A DNA stretch of 64,000 nt from Opitutaceae bacterium. GTDB lineage: Bacteria; Verrucomicrobiota; Verrucomicrobiia; Opitutales; Opitutaceae. This document shows positions 54,367 to 64,000 of the stretch, piece by piece. The stretch covers positions 124,001 to 188,000 of the forward strand of contig JANQRT010000052.1 of the NCBI GenBank assembly GCA_028284385.1. The letters are read 5' to 3'. How positions within the stretch are numbered: the stretch's first letter is position 1; every line of letters starts with the position of its first letter. Both the position numbers and the translations under genes were made by a program. The notes under the pieces were generated by a model that did no database searches, was not told where the DNA came from, and was given only the letters and a program-made list of their open reading frames with translations.

Positions 54367-55806
54367 ATGAAAATCGTTCATGCGGCAAGCGAGTTATTTC
54401 CCTTCGTAAAAACAGGCGGCTTGGCAGATGTTTGCGCCGCTTTGAGCAAAAGCCTAGCCGGCTTTGGGCATGAAGTCTCATTCATCCTTCCCGCCTATCG
54501 CCAGATCCTCGAATCCGAGGCCTTTAAAAAAGCGAAACTGAAAGTCGTTCTGCAAATCGAGCTAGATCAGGACTTTCTGCGCGGCGAGGTATACGCCCTC
54601 TCTTTGGGGAAACGTCAGACTTTGTACGTGGTTCGACGTGACGAATTTTTCGATAGGACCTATCCCTATGGAAATCCTGGAAGAGACTACGACGATAATG
54701 ATCGCCGCTACATCTACTTTTGTAAGGCGATTGTGGAGACGATGCATCTTCTCGATATCAAGGCGGACATCCTTCACTGCCATGACTGGCAAACGGGACT
54801 AGCTCCCCTCATGCTTCGGATGGAAGAGCAGGAATCGGGGATTTCTCTAGCTCTAAAGACTTTCTTTTCCATACACAACCTCGCCTTTCAGGGACTGTTT
54901 CCAAGCCGCTCTTTCCGCTTCACCAATCTTCCCGAAGAGTTCAACGCTGTTGACGGAATCGAGTTCTACGAACAGATGAGCATGATCAAAGGCGGGATTT
55001 TCTTTGCTGACAAGATCATGACGGTAAGTCCCAACTACGCTAAGGAGATTCTAACTCCCGACTTTGGTTGCGGATTGGAGGGAGCTCTCCAAGTCAGAGA
55101 GGATGATCTCATTGGGGTGGCGAACGGCATCGATACTGAGGTTTGGGATCCCAGTTCCGATGACGCCCTACCCGCTTTCTATTCGAAGGGCAATCTGGCT
55201 GGAAAGAAAGCCTGTCGTTCTTTGCTGTTGGATGAAGTTCACCTGCCGCAAACGGAAAAGCCTGTCTATGGAATGATTTGCCGCCTCACCGAGCAGAAAG
55301 GGCTGGATCTGCTTCTTCGCCAAATGAACTTCTTCGTTAAAAACGACTGCCGTCTCATCATTCTCGGAATGGGTGATCAGAGCTACGAGCGAGCGTTGAA
55401 ACGCTGGGTAAAGGCTCACCCGAATCACATTTCAGTGTCCCTCAGGCTTGACGAGAATATGTCGCACCTTGTTGAGGCGGGATCAGATTTTTATTTAATG
55501 CCCTCCATCTTCGAGCCGTGTGGGCTGAATCAGATGTACAGCCAGCGCTACGGGGCGGTACCCATCGTGTCGGCTGTAGGTGGTTTGAAAGATACGGTCG
55601 TCAGTATCTTGGACGATCCGGAAAAGGGAGCTGGAATTTCTTTTGAACCGACGGACGAAGGATTGAAGGGAGCTCTGAATCAGTCATTGAAATTATTTGA
55701 TGATAAAGAGGCCTACGCGAAAGCTCAAAAAAATGGCATGGAGCGCGATTTTTCATGGAAGAAAGTAGCTCGCCAGTACGAAGAACTTTATTCCGACTCT
55801 ATTTGA
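54367..55806 (+). CDS. glgA: Glycogen synthase (ADP-glucose type)
   Basis: The 479-residue GT5 enzyme extends alpha-1,4-glucan from ADP-glucose. Motifs are VHAASELFPFVKTGGLADV (ADP-glucose-binding KTGGL), DILHCHDWQTGLAPLML, VSPNYAKEILTPDFGCGLEG, ICRLTEQKGLDLL and MPSIFEPCGLNQMYSQRYG with its catalytic Glu. I chose the ATG at 54367, which starts right at the family N-terminus; a TTG at 54325 would add 14 residues. No other glycogen gene is nearby. Confidence 0.95.
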   Translation: MKIVHAASELFPFVKTGGLADVCAALSKSLAGFGHEVSFILPAYRQILESEAFKKAKLKVVLQIELDQDFLRGEVYALSLGKRQTLYVVRRDEFFDRTYPYGNPGRDYDDNDRRYIYFCKAIVETMHLLDIKADILHCHDWQTGLAPLMLRMEEQESGISLALKTFFSIHNLAFQGLFPSRSFRFTNLPEEFNAVDGIEFYEQMSMIKGGIFFADKIMTVSPNYAKEILTPDFGCGLEGALQVREDDLIGVANGIDTEVWDPSSDDALPAFYSKGNLAGKKACRSLLLDEVHLPQTEKPVYGMICRLTEQKGLDLLLRQMNFFVKNDCRLIILGMGDQSYERALKRWVKAHPNHISVSLRLDENMSHLVEAGSDFYLMPSIFEPCGLNQMYSQRYGAVPIVSAVGGLKDTVVSILDDPEKGAGISFEPTDEGLKGALNQSLKLFDDKEAYAKAQKNGMERDFSWKKVARQYEELYSDSI

Positions 55807-55933
55807 TTTCTGGATACGGTGGTTCTATTATGACTTATTCCCTGGTTTCTCGGCTGGATTAATTCTGAAGCGTAATTTATAGCCTATATTCTAGCTGTCT
55901 AACGGGTTGGCTGCTAGACTTCGCCATTGTCGT

Positions 55934-57310
55934 ATGGGTTTCTTCAAATTCCATTCTCAGATCGACGCCCCATCAAGAGATGTTTACGAATGGCATGCTC
56001 GAGAGGGCGCTTTTGCTAGACTTCAGCCTCCTTGGGTGGATGCGGAAATCATTTCCCGACAAGGCGGCTTGGAAACAGGAGCGAAAACGGAAATCAAACT
56101 CAAGCTAGGGCCTTTTAGTAAACGCTGGATAGCGGAGCACGATGAGCACGAAGCCGGAAAGCTCTTCAGCGATATTCAAGTAGAAGGACCTTTTCGTCGC
56201 TGGAAACATACTCATTCATTCACCCCGACTGATGAAAATAAATGCACGCTGGCAGATAAAATTGAATACGAGCTTCCAGGTGGAAAGCTAGGCAAGCGAC
56301 TTGGTGAAAAGTATGTCCAGCGGCAATTGAATCGACTTTTCACTTATCGCCATAGGGTCACGCAAACAGACTGTTCCTGCTACGAGCGATTCAAAGAAAA
56401 ACCGAGGAAGTCCATCTGCGTTGTGGGGGGCGCTGGATTCATTGGTAGGAGGCTTGTCGATTTTCTGAAAGCCCAGGGACATTCTGTATCCGTTCTTACG
56501 AGACATCCTCGTAAAGCCGATCAAATTGGCTGGAATCCAACTACCGGGTTTATTGAAAAGGAGAAGCTGAGGGATGTCGAAGTTGTAGTGAATTTGGCTG
56601 GAGCGGGAATTGCCGATCGGAGATGGAGCAGCAAACGGAAGCGGATCGTATGGGATAGCCGTGTTGCCGGAACCCGTTTTCTAATTGATTCGCTTGAAAG
56701 TGCAGGAGCCAAGCTAGATGTCTTTATTTGTGCTTCGGGTTCTGGATTCTATGGTAATAGCTTTGAGGATACGTTCGACGAGAAATCCCCTGTAGGTGCT
56801 GGCTTTCTGGCTTCACTTTGCGAGGCGTGGGAAAGAGAGGCCTCTCGCGCGGAGAGAATCTCCGATCGAGTCGTGTGTCTGCGGATGGGTGTAGTGCTTG
56901 ATCCTGGTGGAGGGGCGCTTGCTAAAATGCTACCCGCTTTTCTCATGGGGCTTGGCGGGCGCCTGGGAAGTGGCAGGCAATGGATGTCGTGGATCGCTCT
57001 CGAGGATTGGATGTTTGGCGTTCACGGGGCTGTCGTGAACCAAAATCTTGAAGGAGCCGTTAACGCTTGTTCTCCAAATCCTATTACAAACGCGACTTTT
57101 ACGAAAGCGCTGGGAAAGGTTCTGAAACGTCCCACCGTCTTTCCCGTTCCTGAAGCGGTCTTGAAAATCCTATTCGGTGAAATGGCCGAAGAAACCTTGC
57201 TTTCAAGTTGTCGTATGGAGCCGCGGAAGCTAATCGATTCCCGATTTAGCTTCACGTATCCAAATATTGAAGATTGTTTGCGTTTCTCGTTGGGTCGCAA
57301 TTCAGGATAA
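55934..57310 (+). CDS. SRPBCC-TIGR01777 fusion (NAD(P)-binding epimerase-like)
   Basis: This 458-residue protein joins an SRPBCC-like ligand-binding domain (about residues 1-150; FHSQIDAPSRDVYEWHAREG) to a TIGR01777/YfcH-type short-chain epimerase domain. The latter has ICVVGGAGFIGRRLVDFLKA near 160, VVVNLAGAGIADRRW, FICASGSGFYGNS and VCLRMGVVLDPGGGALAKML. The DUF1731-like tail ends the chain (NACSPNPITNATFTKALGKV). This fusion is known in several phyla. The substrate is unknown. I chose the ATG at 55934 over a TTG at 55907. Confidence 0.88.
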   Translation: MGFFKFHSQIDAPSRDVYEWHAREGAFARLQPPWVDAEIISRQGGLETGAKTEIKLKLGPFSKRWIAEHDEHEAGKLFSDIQVEGPFRRWKHTHSFTPTDENKCTLADKIEYELPGGKLGKRLGEKYVQRQLNRLFTYRHRVTQTDCSCYERFKEKPRKSICVVGGAGFIGRRLVDFLKAQGHSVSVLTRHPRKADQIGWNPTTGFIEKEKLRDVEVVVNLAGAGIADRRWSSKRKRIVWDSRVAGTRFLIDSLESAGAKLDVFICASGSGFYGNSFEDTFDEKSPVGAGFLASLCEAWEREASRAERISDRVVCLRMGVVLDPGGGALAKMLPAFLMGLGGRLGSGRQWMSWIALEDWMFGVHGAVVNQNLEGAVNACSPNPITNATFTKALGKVLKRPTVFPVPEAVLKILFGEMAEETLLSSCRMEPRKLIDSRFSFTYPNIEDCLRFSLGRNSG

Positions 57311-57312
57311 TT

Positions 57313-58347
57313 CTAAACTGTGAAGTGGGGTTTCAGGTTATTGAAGAGCACTTCAAACTCCTCCTGATCGATTTCATCCCAAGTGATCTTGTAGGGAGCG
57401 ATGCGTAGGCGCGTGTTTTTAAAGATGCCGCGTCTACGTAGGATTTCTTTCTCCATGGCGATAGAGAAGTTTCCTTTGAAGCGAACTAGGGAAACGACTT
57501 GATCGAAAATCGTCTGGGCTTCGTCTTGTTTGCCTCCGAGGAAGAGATCGATTATTTTCGCATAAATATCAACTATCGACGAGCCAGGCATGGTACCGAC
57601 ACATCCTCGTCTGAGTTCGTTAAGGAGAGTGGAGCCCCAGCCGCCTGAGAAGACGCCTTTCAGGACTCCTTCCCCTTGCTTAACCATCGCTCCTATCCTA
57701 TGAGTGACAGGTTTCGATTCCTCTTTTATGTAGGCGATCGATGGATACTCTTTAGCCAAATCGATTATCTTTTCGGTAGGCATGGCCGGACCATAATTGC
57801 CTCCGCTGTTTTGAATGAAAATCGGTATTTCGACGGCTTCCGCCAGAGCTCGATAATAATCCGCCGCGACATCCACTTTTGCTCGGCTGGTATAAGGAGG
57901 CAATGAAATGATCCCATCGGCTCCAATTGATTCGGCATGCTTGGCTAGCTTTAGCGACGCCTTCCAGTAATTCGTCGACTGAACCCCAATGATGACGGGT
58001 AGACGGCCATTGGATTTGTTTACGATAAGCTCCGCGGTCTTCATCCGCTCTTCGTTAGTCAGCACGTAGAATTCGCTGGCAAGCTGCGGCCAGACCATGC
58101 CGCCTCCATTGCCTTTCACCACGAAGTCGACTTGCTTGGCCATCGATTCCATATCGATGCTGTCATCATCCAAATAGGGGGTCTGCATGATGGGAAATAC
58201 GCCTTTAAAGGGTTCGTGCTTTCCGAGTGAGGGGGTGGTTGATTGAGCCAGCGACTTCGTCGCGTTTCCTAACATGAGCCAAGAGGCGCCCAGTCCTCCG
58301 ATGAGCGTGTTCTGCAGGAATTTTCTTCTGTGGATAGGGTTTGTCAT
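57313..58347 (-). CDS. Tat-exported DapA-family (dihydrodipicolinate synthase-like) protein
   Basis: The 344-residue protein starts with a twin-arginine signal (HRRKFLQNTLIGGLGASWLM). A TIM barrel of the DapA/N-acetylneuraminate lyase superfamily follows. It keeps the Schiff-base Lys in SIAYIKEES and the LPPY Tyr motif, so it should be active. The usual GxxGE pyruvate-binding motif is replaced by QLASEFYVLTNEER, which suggests another keto acid or aldol substrate. It follows the enolase-superfamily gene after 44 bases. Lysine synthesis is unlikely, since the enzyme appears to be exported. Confidence 0.88.
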   Translation of the reverse strand: MTNPIHRRKFLQNTLIGGLGASWLMLGNATKSLAQSTTPSLGKHEPFKGVFPIMQTPYLDDDSIDMESMAKQVDFVVKGNGGGMVWPQLASEFYVLTNEERMKTAELIVNKSNGRLPVIIGVQSTNYWKASLKLAKHAESIGADGIISLPPYTSRAKVDVAADYYRALAEAVEIPIFIQNSGGNYGPAMPTEKIIDLAKEYPSIAYIKEESKPVTHRIGAMVKQGEGVLKGVFSGGWGSTLLNELRRGCVGTMPGSSIVDIYAKIIDLFLGGKQDEAQTIFDQVVSLVRFKGNFSIAMEKEILRRRGIFKNTRLRIAPYKITWDEIDQEEFEVLFNNLKPHFTV

Positions 58348-58391
58348 AGGGTAGTTGTTTTTAAATTTTGGATACTAAATGTTAAACTAGA

Positions 58392-59750
58392 TTATTCGAT
58401 CCAGGTATTCCACTCGAGGGTGGGGGCGAAATAGCTTTTATCCATGGGATGCAAGTTCTCCTTCAAGCCTTCCTCATTGATTTCTATACCGAGACCAGGA
58501 GCGTCAATAGGCACATCGGCGTATCCATCTTTCACCATCGAGAAATCGCCTGTCTTGTTGACCATGCTTTCGAATTGGGCGATTTCTTCGCCTTCCTGAT
58601 GGAATTCCAAAACAGCTGCATTTTCTGTCGCTGCCGCGATATGAACGTTGGCCATGAATGAAATGGCAGTTCCCGTGAAGTGCTGCGCCATGCCAATGCC
58701 TCTTTCCTGAGCGTAGTCGCCGATCTTCTTCGTTTCCAATAGTCCGCCGGCTGATGCTTGATCGGGGTGAACTATGTCGATGGCCGCCGCATCGCAGAGC
58801 TTCATGAAGGGCTCCTTCAAATAGATATTCTCACCCGTGAGCACTGGAGTTTCGATGGTATCTGAAAGCGTTTTCAGTTGATGGGTCATTCTCCAATTCA
58901 AGGGGTCCTCTATCCAAGCCAGCCGGAATGGCTCCAATGCCTTTCCTAAACGAATCATCGAATTCAGATCTCGCGACGCTCCAAAGTGATCTGCCGAGAC
59001 TGGCAGATCATAGCCGACGAGGTCTCGGACTTTGGAAAAGTATTCGACCAGCGCTTGGATGCCTTTCTCGCTCAGCGTGTCTGTGGTGGTTTTAATATAA
59101 CCTCCAGGCGTAGCGTTCACAATGCGGAAGCATCGCGTCATCTTGATCCAACTAAACTTCTCGATCTGCGTGCGGTGCTTAATGCGAGGAACCAGCTTGC
59201 TGAAGTCGGTTTCCCCCATGAAGTCGGTGTACAGTCGAATCTTGTCGCGATACTTTCCTCCGAGAAGTTGCCAGCAAGGTACTCCGTAGGCCTTTCCCGT
59301 CAGGTCCCACAACGCCATCTCGATAGCGCTCACTCCGCTTCCGAGTTTCCTTTGTCCCCCAAAACGTTTGAGGGCTCTAAAAATGCTTTCCACGTTGCAG
59401 GGGTTCTTTCCTAGAATGTGGCTTTTTAGTCGCAGAGCGTTCCGCTTGTCGCCGTCCTCCCTCACTTCGCCTAAGCCATAAATGCCTTGGTTGGTGTCTA
59501 TCTTTATGATCGGAGTGATGCGATCTAGATGATCAACGATAGCATAGCGTAGGTCGGTGATCTTCAGATCCGATGGGCTTGAGTAGCGGTTCACATTCGA
59601 GGTGACGTGAGCTACCGTATCTTCAACGGAAGCCATCGCCATGCCGCCCAGCGATATTCCTCCCAATGCTGATTTTCTTATAAATGAGCGCCTGCTACAG
59701 GCGTCTCCGTTTTCTTGAAATTCTGAAATCTCGTCTTTTTTAGAGTGCAT
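58392..59750 (-). CDS. Tat-exported mandelate racemase/muconate lactonizing enzyme-family protein
   Basis: The 452-residue protein has a twin-arginine signal (SRRSFIRKSALGGISLGGMA). The enolase-superfamily capping domain and barrel follow. Metal ligands are in VSADHFG, WIEDPLNW and LTGENIYL, with the catalytic His candidate in AQHFTGTA and Asp in IVHPDQASAGGL. The pattern is nearest to sugar-acid dehydratases of the galactonate type. With the DapA-like gene downstream it could form a dehydratase-aldolase pair for a sugar acid. Both products carry Tat signals, so the steps would occur outside the cytoplasm. The substrate is unknown. Confidence 0.88.
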   Translation of the reverse strand: MHSKKDEISEFQENGDACSRRSFIRKSALGGISLGGMAMASVEDTVAHVTSNVNRYSSPSDLKITDLRYAIVDHLDRITPIIKIDTNQGIYGLGEVREDGDKRNALRLKSHILGKNPCNVESIFRALKRFGGQRKLGSGVSAIEMALWDLTGKAYGVPCWQLLGGKYRDKIRLYTDFMGETDFSKLVPRIKHRTQIEKFSWIKMTRCFRIVNATPGGYIKTTTDTLSEKGIQALVEYFSKVRDLVGYDLPVSADHFGASRDLNSMIRLGKALEPFRLAWIEDPLNWRMTHQLKTLSDTIETPVLTGENIYLKEPFMKLCDAAAIDIVHPDQASAGGLLETKKIGDYAQERGIGMAQHFTGTAISFMANVHIAAATENAAVLEFHQEGEEIAQFESMVNKTGDFSMVKDGYADVPIDAPGLGIEINEEGLKENLHPMDKSYFAPTLEWNTWIE

Positions 59751-59936
59751 GGGGCAGAAAGTACGATCTAAGGACAGTTAGTTCGAAGGGGCTAATCGAT
59801 CGCCAATAGCTTATATCGTAAGCGAAACGTATCTACCAGAATTTCGAATCTCAACCCGAAATTGGCAATAGGAATTCAAGATGGCCCAGGCGTGACCGCA
59901 TTCTTGAGACTACCTGTATCCTAAAATGGATACAAA

Positions 59937-61745
59937 CTATCGCGATGCTCTCTTTCGCAGGGTGCTATTGAGAATGCGTTTTCTAAGTCGTAGATGATTC
60001 GGCGTCGCTTCCACGAATTCGTCCGAGGAAATGTATTCGATGGAGCGTTCCAAACTAAAGCTTACCGGAGGAGATAATTGAATTCCCTTTCCCTCGCCTT
60101 GACTTCGGAAATTTGTCAGCTGCTTGGCTTTGGTCGGATTGACTGGCATGTCGCTTTTTCTCGGATTTTCCCCAACGATCATTCCTTCGTAGACTTCCGC
60201 TCCCGCTCCGACGAAGAGCTTGCCTCTGTCCTCCAAAGCGGAAAGCGAATAGGCCGTCGTTTTGCCGTTGTCCATGGAAACCAGGGTTCCCGTTTGCCGG
60301 GTCACGATTTCGCCAGCTTGAGGGCGGTACTCTTTGAAGAGGTGGGACATGATCCCGTGGCCGCTAGTCGCGTTTACAAGGTCTATCTCCAGTCCTATCA
60401 AGCCACGCGTGGGAATCTCAGCTTCGAGAAAAACCGTTCCATTGCGAGTATCCATATTGGTCATATGTCCTCGTCGATTGGAAAGATTCTCCATGAGGCC
60501 TCCCATGCAGTCTTCCGGCAATTCTATCCAAAGCGTCTCGAACGGCTCCATCGTTTTTCCATCGACCTCTTTCGTGATTACAGTCGGTCTTGAAACGAGC
60601 ACTTCGTATCCTTCTCTACGCATCGTTTCCACCAATACAGCTATCTGCATGGCTCCTCGCGCGGAAACATTGAATACGCCGCTCGTTTCCGAATCCTCTA
60701 CTTGAATCGACACGTTGGTTTTCATTTCGCGAAACAATCGCTCTCTGATCTGGCGAGAAGTGACGAGCTTGCCGTCCCTGCCAGCGAGTGGACCATCGTT
60801 CACCGCGAACTGCATCTGAATCGTCGGTGGGTCGATGTCTATGAAAGGAAGGGCTTCCTGTTCTTCGGTGGCGCAGAGCGTTTCGCCAATATCCACTTCC
60901 TCGAAACCGGAAATGCCAACGATGTTTCCCGCTTCGCCTTTGATGGATTCGTTGCTTTTCAGTCCCGCGTATTCGAAAACCTTGGTTATCTTGCATCGCT
61001 GGCGAGAGCCGTCTTTCATGACTCGAAAAATGGTATCCCCTGTTTGGATACTGCCGCTCAGCACTTTTCCAATGGCTACTCTTCCTACGTAATCATCCCA
61101 ATCGATGTTGCTGACCAGCATTCGAAACTCTCCCTCCGTATCGGCCTCTGGGGCAGGGATGTGTTCGAGAATCGTTTCGAAAAGAGGTGTCATATCCTTC
61201 TTTTCCTCTTCCAGACTACGCACTGCAAAGGCGTTCTTGGCCGATCCGTAGATAAACGGGGCGTTGAATTGGTCTTCATCGGCATCGAGTTCAAGAAAGA
61301 GCTCGAGTACCAGATCATGGGCTCGTTCGGGATCGGTGTGCTCCCTGTCCAGCTTATTGACCAGTACAATCGGCTTTAGTCCATGGGCCAAAGCCTTTCG
61401 CAGAACAAATCGAGTTTGGGCCTGGGGACCATCTTTGGCATCTACCAAAAGCAAGACCCCGTCGACCATCTTCATAACGCGTTCCACCTCGCCCCCGAAA
61501 TCCGCGTGACCGGGCGTATCGACGATGTTGATCGTCTTGTCTCTCCAATGGACCGAAGTGTTTTTAGCTTTAATGGTGATGCCCTTCTCCCGTTCGAGGT
61601 CCATCGAATCCATTGCTCGCTCCGCAACTTCCTGATTTTCCCGGTAAACGCCTCCTTCTCTCATGAGGCAATCGACTAAAGTAGTCTTCCCATGGTCTAC
61701 GTGGGCGATAATGGCTATGTTGCGGATGTTTTCGTTTCGTTTCAT
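59937..61745 (-). CDS. typA: Ribosome-associated GTPase BipA/TypA
   Basis: The 602-residue translation-factor GTPase has G1 [11 protein letters not shown]2 [11 protein letters not shown]3 [15 protein letters not shown] and G4 [16 protein letters not shown]-like domains II, III and V follow, then the BipA-specific C-terminal domain ([33 protein letters not shown]). The length is usual for BipA. It helps 50S assembly and cold or stress adaptation in other bacteria. It is divergent from hrpB, with 131 bases between starts. Confidence 0.96.
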   Translation of the reverse strand: MKRNENIRNIAIIAHVDHGKTTLVDCLMREGGVYRENQEVAERAMDSMDLEREKGITIKAKNTSVHWRDKTINIVDTPGHADFGGEVERVMKMVDGVLLLVDAKDGPQAQTRFVLRKALAHGLKPIVLVNKLDREHTDPERAHDLVLELFLELDADEDQFNAPFIYGSAKNAFAVRSLEEEKKDMTPLFETILEHIPAPEADTEGEFRMLVSNIDWDDYVGRVAIGKVLSGSIQTGDTIFRVMKDGSRQRCKITKVFEYAGLKSNESIKGEAGNIVGISGFEEVDIGETLCATEEQEALPFIDIDPPTIQMQFAVNDGPLAGRDGKLVTSRQIRERLFREMKTNVSIQVEDSETSGVFNVSARGAMQIAVLVETMRREGYEVLVSRPTVITKEVDGKTMEPFETLWIELPEDCMGGLMENLSNRRGHMTNMDTRNGTVFLEAEIPTRGLIGLEIDLVNATSGHGIMSHLFKEYRPQAGEIVTRQTGTLVSMDNGKTTAYSLSALEDRGKLFVGAGAEVYEGMIVGENPRKSDMPVNPTKAKQLTNFRSQGEGKGIQLSPPVSFSLERSIEYISSDEFVEATPNHLRLRKRILNSTLRKRASR

Positions 61746-61876
61746 CTGAGGCTCCTTGAAGCAGGAAAAGCGATGGGAATGGCGCTAGGTTCCCGGTTTG
61801 GCAAGCGTGGAGACTGAACTTGGCTGCGAACGGCAAGAAATTGACAGGATATTCGGGATTGCGCCTCCTGTTGGCG

Positions 61877-64000
61877 GTGAAATTGCCCATCCTGGAAATC
61901 GAATCGGAATTCGCGTCGGCTCTCGAACGATCTAATCGTCTGATTCTCGAGGCCCCGACCGGTTCAGGAAAATCCACCCAAGTGCCGCAGATCCTCTTCA
62001 GGCATGGCCACCTCGACTCTGGCGGCGCCATGATTCTTCAACCTCGTCGAATTGCCGCTAGAATGCTCGCAAAGCGTGTTGCCTTCGAGATGGGAGAAAG
62101 ACTGGGCGATCTAGTCGGTTATCAGATTCGCCATCAGAATCTGTCTTCCCAACGAACCAAGCTGCTCTTCGCGACTGAGGGAGTATTTCTGCGCAAGATG
62201 ATAAACGATCCGATCCTGTCGAAAATCTCGACGATCGTTTTCGACGAATTTCATGAGCGGAGCGCCCAGGCGGATATCGCTCTGGCCAGAGCGATGATGC
62301 TTCAGAAAACCCAAAGGCCTGATCTTAAGCTAGTCGTGATGTCTGCAACTTTGGATACGGATAGCTTGCAGCGTTATCTTGATCCCTGTTTGTCAATTAA
62401 GACGGAGGGCCGTGTATTTCCCGTTGAAATACGTTTCATTGATAATCAACTGGCCAGGTCGAAGGCTCCGATTTGGGAGTTAGCTACTCAAGTGACTGTT
62501 CAAGCAGTGCAGGAAATTGACGAGGGCCATGTCCTGATTTTCATGCCTGGAGCTTATGAGATCGGACGAACTATCAGTTCTCTTGGCTCTCGATTGTCTG
62601 CGAGCGAATTCCAGTTGCTCCCTTTGCATGGCGAACTGAGCCCAAAAGATCAGGACTTGGCGATGGAGCTAAGCAAGCGAAGAAAAATAATCGTCGCGAC
62701 GAATGTTGCTGAGACCTCATTGACCATCGCAGATGTACGGGTGGTGGTTGATAGTGGCCAGGCTCGGATAGCGAGATACGATCCCGGCAGAGCGATCAAT
62801 ACGCTCTGGATTGAGAAGATTAGCGACGCTTCGGCTAAACAGCGCGCTGGTAGGGCCGGTAGAACCGCGAGTGGACTTTGCGTTCGGCTATGGACTGAAA
62901 AAGAGCATCATCAGAGACCGGCTGCTCATGAACCTGAAATCGCTCGGCTGGATCTTGCCGAATCTTTGCTTGGACTTTTGTCGTCCGGTGTTGAAGATTT
63001 CAATACGTTTCCATGGATTGACCCGCCAGATAAACGGAGACTTGAAGACGCTACGACCCTTTTGCTTCGCCTAGGAGCTATTGATGAGGGAGGGTCTTTG
63101 ACTGAGAAGGGAAAGCTTATGAATTCCTTTCCAGTCCACCCTCGCTATGCTGCCATGCTTTTAGCATCTCTTGATTTGGGTTGTTTTGATGAAGTCTGCC
63201 TGTTGGCAGCTCTGTCTCAAACGCGTGGCTTTCTCTTGAAAAAGGTGGATAAGGAGACTGAGCAATGGCGAGAGCGATACTACGATGAATCCATTCAGTG
63301 CGATATAAGGTTTCAGATCAATTTATGGAATGCGGCTAGGGAGAAGAACTTCGATATCCGGTTTTGTCGTACGCTTGGTATTCATTCGCAAACGGCTTCC
63401 CAAGCGGGAAGGATTGTCGATCAACTTTTGAAGCTTCGACCTGATGGTAGCTCTGCGATTACTGATTCGTTTTCAGACGAAATCGTATTCAAGAATTGCC
63501 TACTCGTAGGATTTCCCGATCGAGTATGCCGTCGTTTGGATCGAGGAACATATCGCTGTGATATGGTAGGCGGAAGAAGGGCAATGCTTTCGCGAGAGAG
63601 TCGGATCGGAACCACTGCGTTTTTCGTAGCCTGCGAGGCTAGTGAAATAGGCAATCAAAGAGGGGAGGTTACGACGGTTTTGAGTTTCTGTTCCGCCATT
63701 GAAAAGGAATGGCTGGAGGCTTTGTATCCAGATTCATTCAAATCTGGAGACAACGTGGTGTTCGACGAGAAAAGAAAACGGGTCGTCCACAGAAAATTCG
63801 CGACCTATTTGGATCTGGAAATAGAGAGGGAAGAAGACCTTGAGGTCGATCTTGATCAAGCGGCTTCCGTACTTTCGCGCCTCGTTGTCGAGGGGAAAGC
63901 TCGTCTTGAAAGCTGGAATGCCGAAGTAGAGGAGTTCATTGACAGAGTGAATCTACTAGCCGAAGCCTTTCCTGAATATGGTATTGATTCGATAGATACG
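61877..64000 (+). CDS. hrpB: ATP-dependent helicase HrpB (C-terminal end beyond window)
   Basis: 708 codons are visible; the gene runs off the right edge. Motifs of the DEAH-family helicase are present: Walker A (APTGSGKSTQVP), QPRRIAARMLAKRV, a DEFHER box in place of DEAH, SAT (VVMSATLDT), ATNVAETSLTIADVRVVVDS and QRAGRAGRTASGLC. The HrpB C-terminal region follows (SQTRGFLLKKVDKETEQWRE). I chose the GTG at 61877, since KLPILEIESEFASAL matches the usual LPI start; no ATG fits. The cellular role of HrpB is not well defined. Confidence 0.93.
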   Translation, partial: MKLPILEIESEFASALERSNRLILEAPTGSGKSTQVPQILFRHGHLDSGGAMILQPRRIAARMLAKRVAFEMGERLGDLVGYQIRHQNLSSQRTKLLFATEGVFLRKMINDPILSKISTIVFDEFHERSAQADIALARAMMLQKTQRPDLKLVVMSATLDTDSLQRYLDPCLSIKTEGRVFPVEIRFIDNQLARSKAPIWELATQVTVQAVQEIDEGHVLIFMPGAYEIGRTISSLGSRLSASEFQLLPLHGELSPKDQDLAMELSKRRKIIVATNVAETSLTIADVRVVVDSGQARIARYDPGRAINTLWIEKISDASAKQRAGRAGRTASGLCVRLWTEKEHHQRPAAHEPEIARLDLAESLLGLLSSGVEDFNTFPWIDPPDKRRLEDATTLLLRLGAIDEGGSLTEKGKLMNSFPVHPRYAAMLLASLDLGCFDEVCLLAALSQTRGFLLKKVDKETEQWRERYYDESIQCDIRFQINLWNAAREKNFDIRFCRTLGIHSQTASQAGRIVDQLLKLRPDGSSAITDSFSDEIVFKNCLLVGFPDRVCRRLDRGTYRCDMVGGRRAMLSRESRIGTTAFFVACEASEIGNQRGEVTTVLSFCSAIEKEWLEALYPDSFKSGDNVVFDEKRKRVVHRKFATYLDLEIEREEDLEVDLDQAASVLSRLVVEGKARLESWNAEVEEFIDRVNLLAEAFPEYGIDSIDT

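Overview
The window reads as a chromosomal segment of a Gram-negative bacterium. It encodes BamA, a Skp-like chaperone, LpxD, an LpxC-like protein, a TonB system and a TolC-type efflux pump. My best guess at lineage is Verrucomicrobiota, class Opitutae. This is an inference from gene content: a Cys-type sulfatase, Tat-exported sugar-acid enzymes, a propeller sensor kinase next to a sodium/solute symporter, a DUF3450/TtpC/ExbB/ExbD/TonB cluster and a glycolate oxidase operon. No 16S rRNA is present to test it. Codon use looks even throughout, and I saw no phage, insertion sequence, integrase or CRISPR array.

Layout. 1-6160 (minus strand): a two-component pair (NtrC-type regulator, then histidine kinase) followed by a tripartite exporter (HlyD-type adaptor, LolD/MacB-type ATPase, TolC-type channel cut by the left edge). 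A sigma-54 type promoter with exact -24/-12 spacing lies between kinase and adaptor, so the regulator very probably switches on the exporter. 6479-11814 (plus): a TonB2-like energy module (DUF3450 protein, TtpC-like, ExbB, ExbD, TonB, TPR protein). 11981-16567 (plus): an oligopeptide-type ABC importer in which binding protein and first permease are one 1109-residue polypeptide. 16595-22399: a sodium/solute symporter divergent from a two-propeller sensor kinase. 22450-27108 (minus): an unusually long pyruvate:ferredoxin oxidoreductase.

27683-32803: a divergent LpxC-like protein, a GNAT acetyltransferase, a metallo-beta-lactamase-fold hydrolase, a beta-hydroxyacid dehydrogenase and a secreted sulfatase. 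32805-40176 (all minus): glycolate oxidase GlcD-GlcE-GlcF, then a medium-chain dehydrogenase, a DUF1330 protein, a membrane coiled-coil protein, a HAD hydrolase and an FkbM-type methyltransferase. 40360-49716 (plus): the housekeeping block, with a DapF-like protein, tRNA-Asn, bL25, Pth, bS6, SSB, bL9, DnaB, BamA, Skp-like and LpxD. 49871-64000: a DegP/HtrA protease, a DUF5069 protein, RNase R, glycogen synthase, an SRPBCC-TIGR01777 fusion, a Tat-exported DapA-like/enolase-superfamily pair, BipA/TypA, and HrpB cut by the right edge.

The strongest oddities are a DapF-family protein with serine at both catalytic cysteine positions, the binding-protein/permease fusion, an LpxC-like protein with altered metal-ligand spacing, the sigma-54 exporter circuit, and a sensor kinase ending in what looks like a dead receiver domain. 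Many start codons were set by choosing an ATG (occasionally GTG) that fits the family N-terminus over a longer TTG extension; these choices are stated per gene.
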